The position numbers and the translations under genes were made by a program. Below are positions 49,949 through 57,988 of a DNA stretch of 64,000 bases, piece after piece. The first letter of the stretch is position 1. Every line of letters begins with the position of its first letter. The notes below the pieces were generated by a model. That model had not been told where the DNA came from and searched no databases. It saw only the letters and a list, made by a program, of their open reading frames with translations. This DNA is from BRH-c25 sp035627615 (lineage in GTDB: Bacteria > Bacillota > Clostridia > Lutisporales > Lutisporaceae), in contig DASPLL010000056.1 in NCBI GenBank assembly GCA_035627615.1, forward strand, positions 62,001 through 126,000, given 5' to 3'.

Positions 49949-51040
49949 CTAATCCAAATACCTGATTCCGTTAACCTTCTTAATACCAAAACCAGGTGCT
50001 TCATTCAAAGTGATTCTATATTCCTCAAAGGCTGCCCCACCCTCTATCGGGTCTACTTTGCAAAGTGCCGGACCATCCAGATCTATCTTCGTTATTATGC
50101 TTTTAGCTGCTGCAAGATGAACTGCAGCATTCACGCTTACCTTAGCCTCCAGCATGCAGCCTATCATACATTCGACTCCGTATGTTTCTGCAGCAGAGCA
50201 TATCCTGAGGGCATTATGTATCCCGCCTGTTTTCATAAGCTTGATGTTCACAAAATCCGCCGCCCTCTTTTGAAGTATTATCAACGCATCCTCCGGCGAA
50301 AATACACTTTCATCCGCCAAAACCGGTATGGAAACATTATCTGTCACAAATTTCAGGCCTTCTATATCATGAGCTGCTACAGGCTGCTCCACAAATTCTA
50401 TTTTCAGGCCTTCATCCTCCATTCTCCTCAAAGCTATTACAGCCTCTTTGGGTTTCCAGCCCTGGTTGGCGTCGATCCTGAGCTGTACGTCATAACCTAC
50501 TGCTTTTCTGATGGCTTTCATTCTCTCAATATCAACCAGAGAGTCTTTTCCTACTTTTATCTTTAGGGTCTCAAAACCTCTTTTGATGGCATCTATGCTG
50601 TCCTTCGCCATTTCTTCCGGCGAATTCACGCTTATGGTAATGTCGGTAATTATTTCTTTCCGGTAGCCGCCCAGCAGCTTATAAACAGGGGCATTGTACA
50701 ATTGTCCGTATAAGTCATACAGTGCAATATCCACAGCCGCCTTGGCACTTGTATTTTTAACCAGGGATTTATCCAGCTTCATCATTATCTGTTCAAAGTT
50801 TTCGATATCCATGCCGATTATAGTTTTCCCTATGTGTTCCTTAATGGCTCCGATTATGGCTCCCTTGGTATCTCCGGTTATGACTCCGGTAGGAGGCGCT
50901 TCTCCATATCCAATGTTACCCGTGTCGGTGTGAATCTCAACAATTATATCTTCCACACTGCTGACTGATCTTAAGGCGGTTTTGAAAGGAGTTTTCAGCG
51001 GAACTGAAATCTCGCCTAATCTGATATCCGTGATTTTCAT
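49949..51040 (-). CDS. Dipeptide epimerase (L-Ala-D/L-Glu epimerase-like)
   Basis: A 363-aa enolase-superfamily enzyme. Catalytic lysines in L-K-I-K-V-G-K near residue 160 and K-L-M-K-T-G-G near 265; metal ligands in R-I-D-A-N-Q-G-W near 190, F-V-E-Q-P near 218 and V-L-A-D-E-S near 243. It epimerises the D-Glu in murein-derived dipeptides so they can be used. GGAGGG precedes the ATG. The NlpC/P60 gene upstream fits a murein-peptide pathway like ykf in B. subtilis. Confidence 0.92.
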   Translation of the reverse strand: MKITDIRLGEISVPLKTPFKTALRSVSSVEDIIVEIHTDTGNIGYGEAPPTGVITGDTKGAIIGAIKEHIGKTIIGMDIENFEQIMMKLDKSLVKNTSAKAAVDIALYDLYGQLYNAPVYKLLGGYRKEIITDITISVNSPEEMAKDSIDAIKRGFETLKIKVGKDSLVDIERMKAIRKAVGYDVQLRIDANQGWKPKEAVIALRRMEDEGLKIEFVEQPVAAHDIEGLKFVTDNVSIPVLADESVFSPEDALIILQKRAADFVNIKLMKTGGIHNALRICSAAETYGVECMIGCMLEAKVSVNAAVHLAAAKSIITKIDLDGPALCKVDPIEGGAAFEEYRITLNEAPGFGIKKVNGIRYLD

Positions 51041-51425
51041 TTTATCCCTCCATTTTAATTAATTTAATGGAATTCCTTTTCATTTATTCGATTTGCTTTT
51101 TATTCACAGCCAAAATATGGAGCGCCCCATTTCGGCAATGAGTACTGATAGAATCGTGCAATTGCTATATTTCCGGAAATTCAAAAAACCCAATAAATGA
51201 ACATATCATTTACTGGGCTATGTTTACGTAATACTGCTTGCGGCACATTAATAAACAAAGTAGTAAAACAAAATTAAATATTAAATTACTATCATTATTG
51301 TATTATAAATCTTTGAAAATTTCAACATGTTTTGTGTATTTTTTGAAAATATTCAGAATAATCCTTTTGTACCACAATTCCGAATACTGTAACCACTAAA
51401 TTATATTCATCTTGCCATTAATTTA
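51041..51425 (-). terminator. Gap with terminator or attenuator before the epimerase gene
   Basis: CCCAGTAAATGA and TCATTTATTGGG followed by TTTTTTGAA on the minus strand (51183-51218) form an intrinsic terminator 140 bp before the epimerase start and about 210 bp after the NlpC/P60 stop. It may end the NlpC/P60 message or attenuate the epimerase message. The remainder is AT-rich. Confidence 0.65.
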
Positions 51426-52880
51426 TTACTCAAGTAAAAATACCCTGGCTCCATACAAAGCCTCCATATAGATACCCCCCGATGATCTCAGTATACTGAG
51501 TGGAGTTACCGCCACTTCCCAGCTGCTGTAATTGACCAGCTCCCCATTTCCGTTTTTTACACTGAAGCCTGAAAAGTCGTGAATCATGTAGTATTCATCC
51601 TCATATTTCCCTAAATACAGCATGGCATGGCCGCTCATATACAGTGCCGTTCCGGGTTCCAGCCCGTCGAAGAGCCTTTTCCTTTCCCCAAGGGTCATTG
51701 ATGCAGGCATATCATAGTATCTGCCCACCATAAGCTTGCCTTGCTCCGATGCATTTCTCGGAATCCTCACGCCCATGGTCCTGAAGATATCCATCAGGAA
51801 GGCTGAGCAATCCCTTCCATTGAACATGCCGCCCCAGCCATATCTCTCGCCTTGCAGCTTAAAGGCCTGCTTAATGATATTTTCCTTAGTGTATGGAAGG
51901 TACCCCAGACTCACATCAGCCGATCTTGAAATCAGAACATAGTCAAATATCAGCTTTCCCTCCTCATTCCTGGTTGGAACCTTAACAACGAAATTGCCTG
52001 CAGGATTCTGGTCATAAAATGCAGCCTTGACCTCGGACGCTGTTGCCAGAGGAAGCCTTGCTCCCATATCAAACCTGAGCTCCGACAGCTCCGCATTCAT
52101 CGGGTTAAAGCTGGCATGTATCCTGGGTGCCGTCACTGTCAGGAAAGGTTCTCTGTTAACATAACTGAATAGCTCTGTTTTATCCCCTACGGCCACATCC
52201 TTTGCGGGAATCCAGGCCAGGTAATTATACATCTGGGCAAAGTACCACTGTCCATCCTTGCTGGTTGACAGGATTACCAGGGGTTCTGCCGGATACGCCA
52301 CCGTTTCCATAAATCTGTCTATGTTATAGTTTGCAGGACTGCTGTATAGTCTGTCGTATGTCGGGAAGGTCCTCATCTCTGTTCTTCTCACTGCTATTCC
52401 ATACCTTACGGCATTGACATCCCGCAATCCATTCAGGTTCAGATTGCTAATAATCAGGTCATAGTACTTCTTACCGACCAGTTCTCCGTCAGAGTTATAT
52501 CTTTCCGAGGTCGCCGGTTTGCTGAGGCCCCTTATTAGTTCAGCCAGCTCAGCTTTGGTAAAGCTTTGCTGATAGTTTTCGAGATCTGCAAGGGGCGCAG
52601 CCGCATCCCGGACATTAACCCTGTTGAACTCTGCGATCTCTTCAGCAGCCGCAATAAGCTTACCGGCGTCCGGGGTGTTTTTTATCCAGAACTCCGGATA
52701 AAGCATGCTCTCAGATACGCCAGGCACATTCGATTCAAACTGTTTATAGGCGGTTATATCCTCCTGTTCCGCAGTTAGTGCCGAAAATGCGGTTATATCC
52801 TCCTGTCCGGCAGTTACTGCCGAACCGGCAGCCAGTACAAGCACTAAAAAGAAAATCATCAATACGCGGAGCATTTTCAT
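51426..52880 (-). CDS. Secreted SH3/NlpC-P60 cell-wall hydrolase
   Basis: A 484-aa exported protein. Signal peptide residues 1-24. SH3b-like domains occupy about residues 150-330, and the NlpC/P60 domain is C-terminal: cysteine in G-R-D-C-S-A-F near 365, histidine in S-G-H-A-M-L-Y-L near 425 and a further polar residue in M-I-H-D-F-S-G-F near 440. It should cut gamma-D-Glu to diamino-acid bonds in murein peptides (YkfC type). Just after the signal, Q-E-D-I-T-A is repeated, from a 39-bp tandem (about 52752-52830). Confidence 0.9.
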   Translation of the reverse strand: MKMLRVLMIFFLVLVLAAGSAVTAGQEDITAFSALTAEQEDITAYKQFESNVPGVSESMLYPEFWIKNTPDAGKLIAAAEEIAEFNRVNVRDAAAPLADLENYQQSFTKAELAELIRGLSKPATSERYNSDGELVGKKYYDLIISNLNLNGLRDVNAVRYGIAVRRTEMRTFPTYDRLYSSPANYNIDRFMETVAYPAEPLVILSTSKDGQWYFAQMYNYLAWIPAKDVAVGDKTELFSYVNREPFLTVTAPRIHASFNPMNAELSELRFDMGARLPLATASEVKAAFYDQNPAGNFVVKVPTRNEEGKLIFDYVLISRSADVSLGYLPYTKENIIKQAFKLQGERYGWGGMFNGRDCSAFLMDIFRTMGVRIPRNASEQGKLMVGRYYDMPASMTLGERKRLFDGLEPGTALYMSGHAMLYLGKYEDEYYMIHDFSGFSVKNGNGELVNYSSWEVAVTPLSILRSSGGIYMEALYGARVFLLE

Positions 52881-53104
52881 ACATTCACCCTCCTTTATAG
52901 TTTTTCCATCAGCCTATATCACCTCTGAGGCAAAGCTTTATGAGCAGGGCATATTTGACACTCCCACAGCTAAAGTAATGGGATTCTTGAGTAATTAAAC
53001 CGAAGTGCATTTCTGCTATCGGAGTATGACCTCAAGCTCAGGGTGTGCCGTCACCCCTTCTGAGCCAGTGCATATAGCAGCTCAGGCTGGCAGACTGTCG
53101 CTGA

Positions 53105-53211
53105 TCAAGCCACACCATATGTCACAGGTGCCTTAATGATATTCGCAGCACCCAAACGGTCTCTGCGCGTTTTGAAACCGCATGTACATTGATAGTCTCT
53201 ATCCTTTGCTT
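53105..53211 (-). pseudogene. TnpB remnant: only the C-terminal zinc-finger end
   Basis: About 35 codons directly after tnpA read Y-Q-C-T-C-G-F-K-T-R-R-D-R-L-G-A-A-N-I-I-K, the typical end of TnpB (second Cys pair, R-D and final G-A-x-N-I). The rest of tnpB (about 330 residues) is deleted. The right-end hairpin region that in TnpB systems makes the omega RNA is still there. Confidence 0.8.
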
Positions 53212-53609
53212 CACCCCCTCATCTTTTGTTCGTTGACATAACGTTTAATGGTTTCGCTGGATACATTACCGGCAGTAGATACATAGTAGCTTCTGGTCCA
53301 TAGACTTGGCAAATGATGCAGGTACTGAAATTCCTGCCTTAGCTTTCTTGATGTCACTCCTTTCACTTTTGCCATAATGTCTGCCGGACTGAGTGTTGGA
53401 AGGACGTTTACAAACAGATGGCAGTAATCCTTGTCGCATTCAATTGCCAAGATGTCTATACCCATCTCTTCACTTATTTCATACAGGAGCTCTTTGAACC
53501 TTGTTTCTACCTCGCCTATCAGGACCTTACGCCTATAGCGCGGGCAGAAAACGAAATGATAGTTGATTAACGAAACTGTGGTTGATGTTCTTTTATATTC
53601 TTGTCCCAT
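53211..53609 (-). CDS. IS200/IS605 family TnpA transposase
   Basis: A 132-aa Y1 single-strand transposase. The fold is recognisable (Y-H-F-V-F-C-P-R-Y-R-R-K-V-L; the tyrosine in T-I-K-R-Y-V-N-E-Q). The HUH motif reads D-K-D-Y-C-H-L-F-V: the first histidine is tyrosine, so metal binding may be impaired. It occupies most of a 767-bp element with recognisable ends. Confidence 0.9.
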   Translation of the reverse strand: MGQEYKRTSTTVSLINYHFVFCPRYRRKVLIGEVETRFKELLYEISEEMGIDILAIECDKDYCHLFVNVLPTLSPADIMAKVKGVTSRKLRQEFQYLHHLPSLWTRSYYVSTAGNVSSETIKRYVNEQKMRG

Positions 53610-53832
53610 AACTCTATTGTATCAGTATTTTATATCTACTGCAACATTACTATAAACTATTAGTGCCACTCATCCCACGGCTAAAGCTGTCAAGTATGGT
53701 TGGGCTTTCTGGCACTTTTCTGTAAACATCTGACTAATTTTATTTTTTTATTCAGGGTATGACACTTAAGCTTATTGATAAAACGAATAGAAAATAGGAT
53801 AATGATAATACAAGAAAAAGGAGGTAATGAAG

Positions 53833-54939
53833 ATGCATTATAAGGAATTGGATACGCCGGCACTTATTATAGACCGTGAGATCATGATGGACAATCTGAA
53901 GTTCATGCAGGACTATGCCGACCGGCGGAATGTGAAATTAAGGCCTCACACAAAGACGCACAAAATGTCAAGACTGGCACTTATGCAGGAGAAAATGGGT
54001 GCCAGGGGAATTACCGTGGCAAAGGTCGGTGAAGCCGAGGTCATGGCGGCAGCGGGGCTGAAAGATATTTTCATTGCCAACGAAATTGTAGGAGATACAA
54101 AGCTTTTGCGTATCCGGAAGCTTGCAGAAACCATTGATATTTCCTTTGGACTCGATTCCATTGCCCAGGCGGAAATGGTTGAAAGGGTTTTTGAAGACAG
54201 TGAAAAACCCGCTCAAATACTGATCGAAATCGAAGTGGGCGAAAACCGCTCCGGCATTATAGAAGAAAAAGATTTCCTTGAGCTTCTTGATTTTTTGAAA
54301 ACCTGCAGGAATATCGGCTTTAAAGGCGTTTTCTCTCATGATGGAAATTCTTATGGCGCCGTGGATGTGGAGGAATGCAGGCAAATTAACCTGAACAGTC
54401 AGAAGCGGACTCTCGCTTTTGCAAAGCTGGCCGAGGAAAAGGGAATGGTACCGGAAGTCATAAGCATCGGCTCCACTCCCTCAATGATGCACGACTTTCC
54501 GATTATGGACGGCATAACGGAAATCAGACCAGGAACCTATATATTCATGGATGCTTCCCAGGCGAACGCGTATGGAAGCTTTTCCCGGAACGCAGCAGCC
54601 ATATTGACCACTGTAATCAGCAAGCCAACCGATGAACGGGTCATTACCGACGTAGGCGCAAAAGGCATCACAACGCAGACAAGAAGCAAAGGCTTCTCTG
54701 CAACCAAAGGCCTGGGGCTGATCAAGGGTTGGGATGATGTTTACATCTTCGCTGTTTATGATGAGCATGCCATTATTTACAACAAGGCATTCAGAGATAC
54801 AGTAAAGGTTGGGGACAAAGTGGAGATCATTCCGAATCATATCTGTCCAGTTGTCAATCTGCATGAAATAGCCTACCTGGTATCTGATGGCAAGGTCATA
54901 GAGGAAATTCCCATTGATTGCAGGGGAAAACTGAGATAG
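53833..54939 (+). CDS. D-threonine aldolase / D-serine dehydratase-like PLP enzyme
   Basis: A 368-aa fold-III PLP enzyme (alanine-racemase-like N-terminal barrel). It begins E-L-D-T-P-A-L-I-I-D, and the PLP lysine is in L-R-P-H-T-K-T-H-K near residue 36. The C-terminal D-Ser-dehydratase-like domain has H-A-I-I-Y near 315 and I-I-P-N-H-I-C-P-V-V-N near 335. It acts on D-threonine, D-serine or related beta-hydroxy D-amino acids. Start ATG 53833, 8 bases after GGAGG. First of a three-gene operon with ridA and a threonine-synthase-like gene. Confidence 0.9.
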   Translation: MHYKELDTPALIIDREIMMDNLKFMQDYADRRNVKLRPHTKTHKMSRLALMQEKMGARGITVAKVGEAEVMAAAGLKDIFIANEIVGDTKLLRIRKLAETIDISFGLDSIAQAEMVERVFEDSEKPAQILIEIEVGENRSGIIEEKDFLELLDFLKTCRNIGFKGVFSHDGNSYGAVDVEECRQINLNSQKRTLAFAKLAEEKGMVPEVISIGSTPSMMHDFPIMDGITEIRPGTYIFMDASQANAYGSFSRNAAAILTTVISKPTDERVITDVGAKGITTQTRSKGFSATKGLGLIKGWDDVYIFAVYDEHAIIYNKAFRDTVKVGDKVEIIPNHICPVVNLHEIAYLVSDGKVIEEIPIDCRGKLR

Positions 54940-54977
54940 TAAAAAGATTAATGGATATTGAAAGAGAGGTAAGCAGG

Positions 54978-55361
54978 ATGAAAAGTATCACACCCAGGTA
55001 TCTAGCTGAAAATAAAGGGCACTACACTCCCGGTATCATTTCAAACGGTATGCTGTATATTTCGGGACAACTGTCAATTGACCCGGATAGCCGAAAAGTG
55101 CCGGAAGGCGGGATTGAGGAACATGCCAGGCTGGCTTTGCAGAATGTTGACCGGGTACTGAAGGAAGCAGGGCTTTCCCGCGACAGTGTCGTCCAGTGCA
55201 GAATATATGTGTCGGATATAGATCAGTGGGATCAGGTAAACAAGGTCTATGCCGAATTCTTCGGCGGACATAAACCCGCTCGAATTGTTATACCAGTGGG
55301 CAGGCTGCATTTTGGATGCCTTGTGGAAATAGAAGCTGTTGCGGAGGTTGAAGCCAGATGA
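54978..55361 (+). CDS. RidA family protein
   Basis: A 127-aa YjgF/YER057c/UK114 protein. G-M-L-Y-I-S-G-Q-L-S-I-D-P near residue 23, N-V-D-R-V-L-K-E-A-G near 60 and the arginine of P-A-R-I-V-I-P-V near 105, which in RidA binds the imine. RidA hydrolyses reactive enamine/imine products of PLP dehydratases. Start ATG 54978, 7 bases after GAGAGGT. Its place between two PLP enzymes strongly supports that role. It overlaps the next gene by 4 bp. Confidence 0.92.
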   Translation: MKSITPRYLAENKGHYTPGIISNGMLYISGQLSIDPDSRKVPEGGIEEHARLALQNVDRVLKEAGLSRDSVVQCRIYVSDIDQWDQVNKVYAEFFGGHKPARIVIPVGRLHFGCLVEIEAVAEVEAR

Positions 55362-56461
55362 AATATGTTTGTTCGAAATGCAGTAAAACTGCTGACGTGA
55401 CCACAGGTCAGGCGAAATGTGACTGCGGCGGCTTGTGGAAGCTGGATTTCAAGCCTCCCAGGTTTGACCTCTCACTTGTAGACCGTAATAACTGGAGCCT
55501 CTTCCGGTACCGGGCCTTTTTGCCCATACAGGACGGGGATTGGCAGGTTATAAGCCTCGGAGAGGGAATGACTCCTGTAATCCAGTTCGATGAGGACGTC
55601 CTGCTGAAAATGGATTACTTTATGCCCACGCTGTCCTTTAAAGACAGGGGGGCAGCGGTGTTGATCGCCCACTGCAAAGCGATCGGTGTGGACTCTGTTG
55701 TCCAGGACAGCAGCGGCAATGCGGGCAACAGTGTGGCGGCATACTGCGCAAAAGCCGGTATTGACTGCGAGATCTTTGTTCCAGAGGGCACCTCGCCCAA
55801 GAAGATCGCCATGATCGAATCCCACGGCGCCCGTGTCAATGTCATCCCGGGAACAAGGGATATGTGTGCCGATGCCTGCAGGGCAAAGGTAGATACGCAC
55901 GGAAAGTATTATGCCAGCCATGTTTATAATCCTTTCTTCTACGAGGGCACAAAGACTTATATATATGAGATTTATGAGCAGCTGCACAGAATTCCCCGGA
56001 ACATATTCATACCCCTGGGCAACGGTACATTGTTCATTGGTGCTGTCAAAGCACTGGAGGAACTTGTTGAGAGTAATATAATAGCTGAAATGCCTCATAT
56101 CGTTACCGTTCAAAGCGAACGCTGTGATCCTTTCGCAAAGGCGGCAGCCGCAGGTGAAAAGCATCCCGCAAAGGTCACGCCTTTGCCTACTATGGCGGAA
56201 GGCATAGCAATCGGTGAGCCCATGCGCGGGAATGAGATTCTGGAATATGTCTACAAGTATAACATCGAGGTCGTTACGGCACCGGAAAACCGCATTCTTG
56301 AAGCCAGAGGCGCTCTGGCTTCAAAAGGGATTTACTGTGAGCACACCACTGCTGCTACTTATGCAGCTTATCTGGCTTACTGCGAATCCCATGGAAAAAC
56401 GCCTGACTGCCTGATCCCCATGTGCGGTGCCGGCTTGAAATCACACAAGGAGAACGCATAG
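55358..56461 (+). CDS. Threonine synthase-like PLP enzyme
   Basis: A 367-aa fold-II PLP enzyme. A small zinc-ribbon-like front (C-S-K-C, C-D-C) precedes the catalytic domain. The PLP lysine is in P-T-L-S-F-K-D-R-G-A-A near residue 88, and S-S-G-N-A-G-N-S-V-A-A-Y near 118 binds the phosphate or carboxylate. It could be a threonine synthase, a threonine/serine ammonia-lyase or a diaminopropionate-type lyase. The RidA partner favours a lyase. It starts at ATGA overlapping the ridA stop. Confidence 0.88.
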   Translation: MKYVCSKCSKTADVTTGQAKCDCGGLWKLDFKPPRFDLSLVDRNNWSLFRYRAFLPIQDGDWQVISLGEGMTPVIQFDEDVLLKMDYFMPTLSFKDRGAAVLIAHCKAIGVDSVVQDSSGNAGNSVAAYCAKAGIDCEIFVPEGTSPKKIAMIESHGARVNVIPGTRDMCADACRAKVDTHGKYYASHVYNPFFYEGTKTYIYEIYEQLHRIPRNIFIPLGNGTLFIGAVKALEELVESNIIAEMPHIVTVQSERCDPFAKAAAAGEKHPAKVTPLPTMAEGIAIGEPMRGNEILEYVYKYNIEVVTAPENRILEARGALASKGIYCEHTTAATYAAYLAYCESHGKTPDCLIPMCGAGLKSHKENA

Positions 56462-56477
56462 GCGTCCTCCTTGTGTG
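56442..56477 (+). terminator. Terminator of the PLP-RidA operon
   Basis: CACACAAGGAG and CTCCTTGTGTG form a perfect 11-bp stem that includes the last codons of the operon. The T-run is weak. Confidence 0.6.
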
Positions 56478-56502
56478 GATGCCAGGCACGACGTTTAGAC
56501 GG

Positions 56503-57240
56503 TTATTTGTTCGCACCCTCGTTTTTATATATCATATCCTTTACTGAACTTTCTGTTATGTTGATGTTGTGTGCAATTTCCTTATATGTGTATCTTAACG
56601 CTAACGCTGCTCTTGCGTATTCCAGCTTATATTGCGTCAGCCTTCTTTTCCTTGAGCCTGATTTTACCAATTTATAGTCTTCATCACTTATTCCTGTTTC
56701 TATCAATATCTCATCAAGCCGCTTTCTTTCCTCTGTTTTTCTCCTGCTCAAACACATAAGCCGGTATGCTTCATCCCCGATTACTTTCTCTTCCCCATAA
56801 TCCTTTTCCTCTTTTTCAGCCATCAGTTCCTTATATTTTTCTACCGCCCTGTTTCTGTCGGAATCCAGCATATTAAGCACTATATCTACATTTACAAATC
56901 CTTTGATTCCCTTTCTATAAAAGATATCACTGCTCCACTTGTACCCACTGACTGTCTGGCACATGCCTGCTTGCACAGGATTTTGATGTATGTACCTCAA
57001 CACCCATATCAAATACCTCTCATCCTGTACCAGAGTCGCTTTGTATCTTCCCTGGAACACATGCCCTACCCTCTTGTATTTTCCATTGAAATATTTACTA
57101 TACTTGTTATTGATCTGGTGCATTATCTCCTGTAGCCTTTTATCCATTGTCTGTATCAGGATGTGATAGTGGTTGTCCATCAAGACATATCCGAATATAC
57201 GGTAGTTCATTCCTTCTATGGTCTGTCCAACTTTTTTCAT
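56503..57240 (-). pseudogene. REP-associated tyrosine transposase-like gene, 5' end broken
   Basis: 245 codons of a TnpA_REP/Y1-type transposase: the HUH motif D-N-H-Y-H-I-L-I near residue 23 and the Y-I-H-Q-N-P-V-Q-A-G-M helix near 84 are intact. The first about 60 residues are missing. Upstream (about 57245-57290) a different frame encodes K-E-D-K-S-N-H-F-K-I-L-Q-K-Q-Y, which looks like the lost N-terminal part, so a frameshift or deletion has broken the gene. A C-terminal helix-turn-helix-like end (I-A-H-N-I-N-I-T-E-S-S-V-K) is present. Confidence 0.8.
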
Positions 57241-57449
57241 ATTGATGTTGTTTCACATACTGCTTCTGTAGAATCTTAAAGTGGTTGCTTTTATCTTCCT
57301 TGTAGTATTAATGCCCCCCACTAATGCCAACCCTCTTTTGGAATCATCTTAACTCTTCAAGATTACTGAGATAAGAATAAAAAGAAAGGCCACAGCAGCC
57401 GAAACTGTGTGACCTGTGACTTATACAGTATTACATTGATATAAAAAAC

Positions 57450-57974
57450 TTAGTTCTCTAGCTCCTTCAAAAAATCCGGGTCAATCCATACATTTTTAAC
57501 TTCATATTTACTCATATCTACATCTTCATGACTATATGGTTTCATTTTCTGAAGCAATTCATCAAAGTTTAATGCAAGCTTTTCCATATTACTAATACTA
57601 ATACATTCAATTTCTCTTTCATGTTCCCAAAGAAATATCTGCCCATAATTATCATTTGCCAAATTAAGACAGAGTATATCTCCGCCTTCGGCTCTTGCTA
57701 TAGGCAAACACCCCTGAGGGATTCTCTCTTTTAGCTCATTTAGCTGTATATATATATCATTGATTGAATCTAGACCTATTCCAAAAAAAGTATTTACACT
57801 AAGAGAAACTTCTTTCTTTCCTTCTTTTTCAAATATATTTGGTTCAGGAATACCACCATTAAACTCTTTTAAAAAACTTGTATAGTCTTTTGGAAGAAAT
57901 AAACCACATATTGCTTGTAGATTATCTATCGCTTCTACATCAATAGCCTTTCCGCGTGTTATTATTGTTATCAT
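57450..57974 (-). CDS. SMI1/KNR4 (SUKH) family immunity-like protein
   Basis: A 174-aa protein. Typical are L-P-K-D-Y-T-S-F-L-K-E-F-N-G-G-I-P-E near residue 27, F-F-G-I-G near 63, and G-D-I-L-C-L-N-L near 98. Most bacterial SUKH proteins neutralise a nuclease toxin encoded next door. The adjacent gene, 14 bp upstream, is a WHH nuclease fragment, so it is the likely immunity protein. GAAGGAGG precedes the ATG. Confidence 0.88.
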   Translation of the reverse strand: MITIITRGKAIDVEAIDNLQAICGLFLPKDYTSFLKEFNGGIPEPNIFEKEGKKEVSLSVNTFFGIGLDSINDIYIQLNELKERIPQGCLPIARAEGGDILCLNLANDNYGQIFLWEHEREIECISISNMEKLALNFDELLQKMKPYSHEDVDMSKYEVKNVWIDPDFLKELEN

Positions 57975-57988
57975 TATTATCCTCCTTC

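Larger units (their letters stand above)
52955..53721 (-). mobile_element. IS200/IS605-type element, about 767 bp
   Basis: The right end on the minus strand has a CCC-TTTAG-GGG-type hairpin followed by AGTGTCAA (ending at 52955). The left end is next to TTTAC (53722-53726), then a hairpin with CTTTAGCCGTGGG. TTAC and TCAA are the cleavage sites known for IS608-type elements. Inside are tnpA and a scar of tnpB. Confidence 0.7.
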
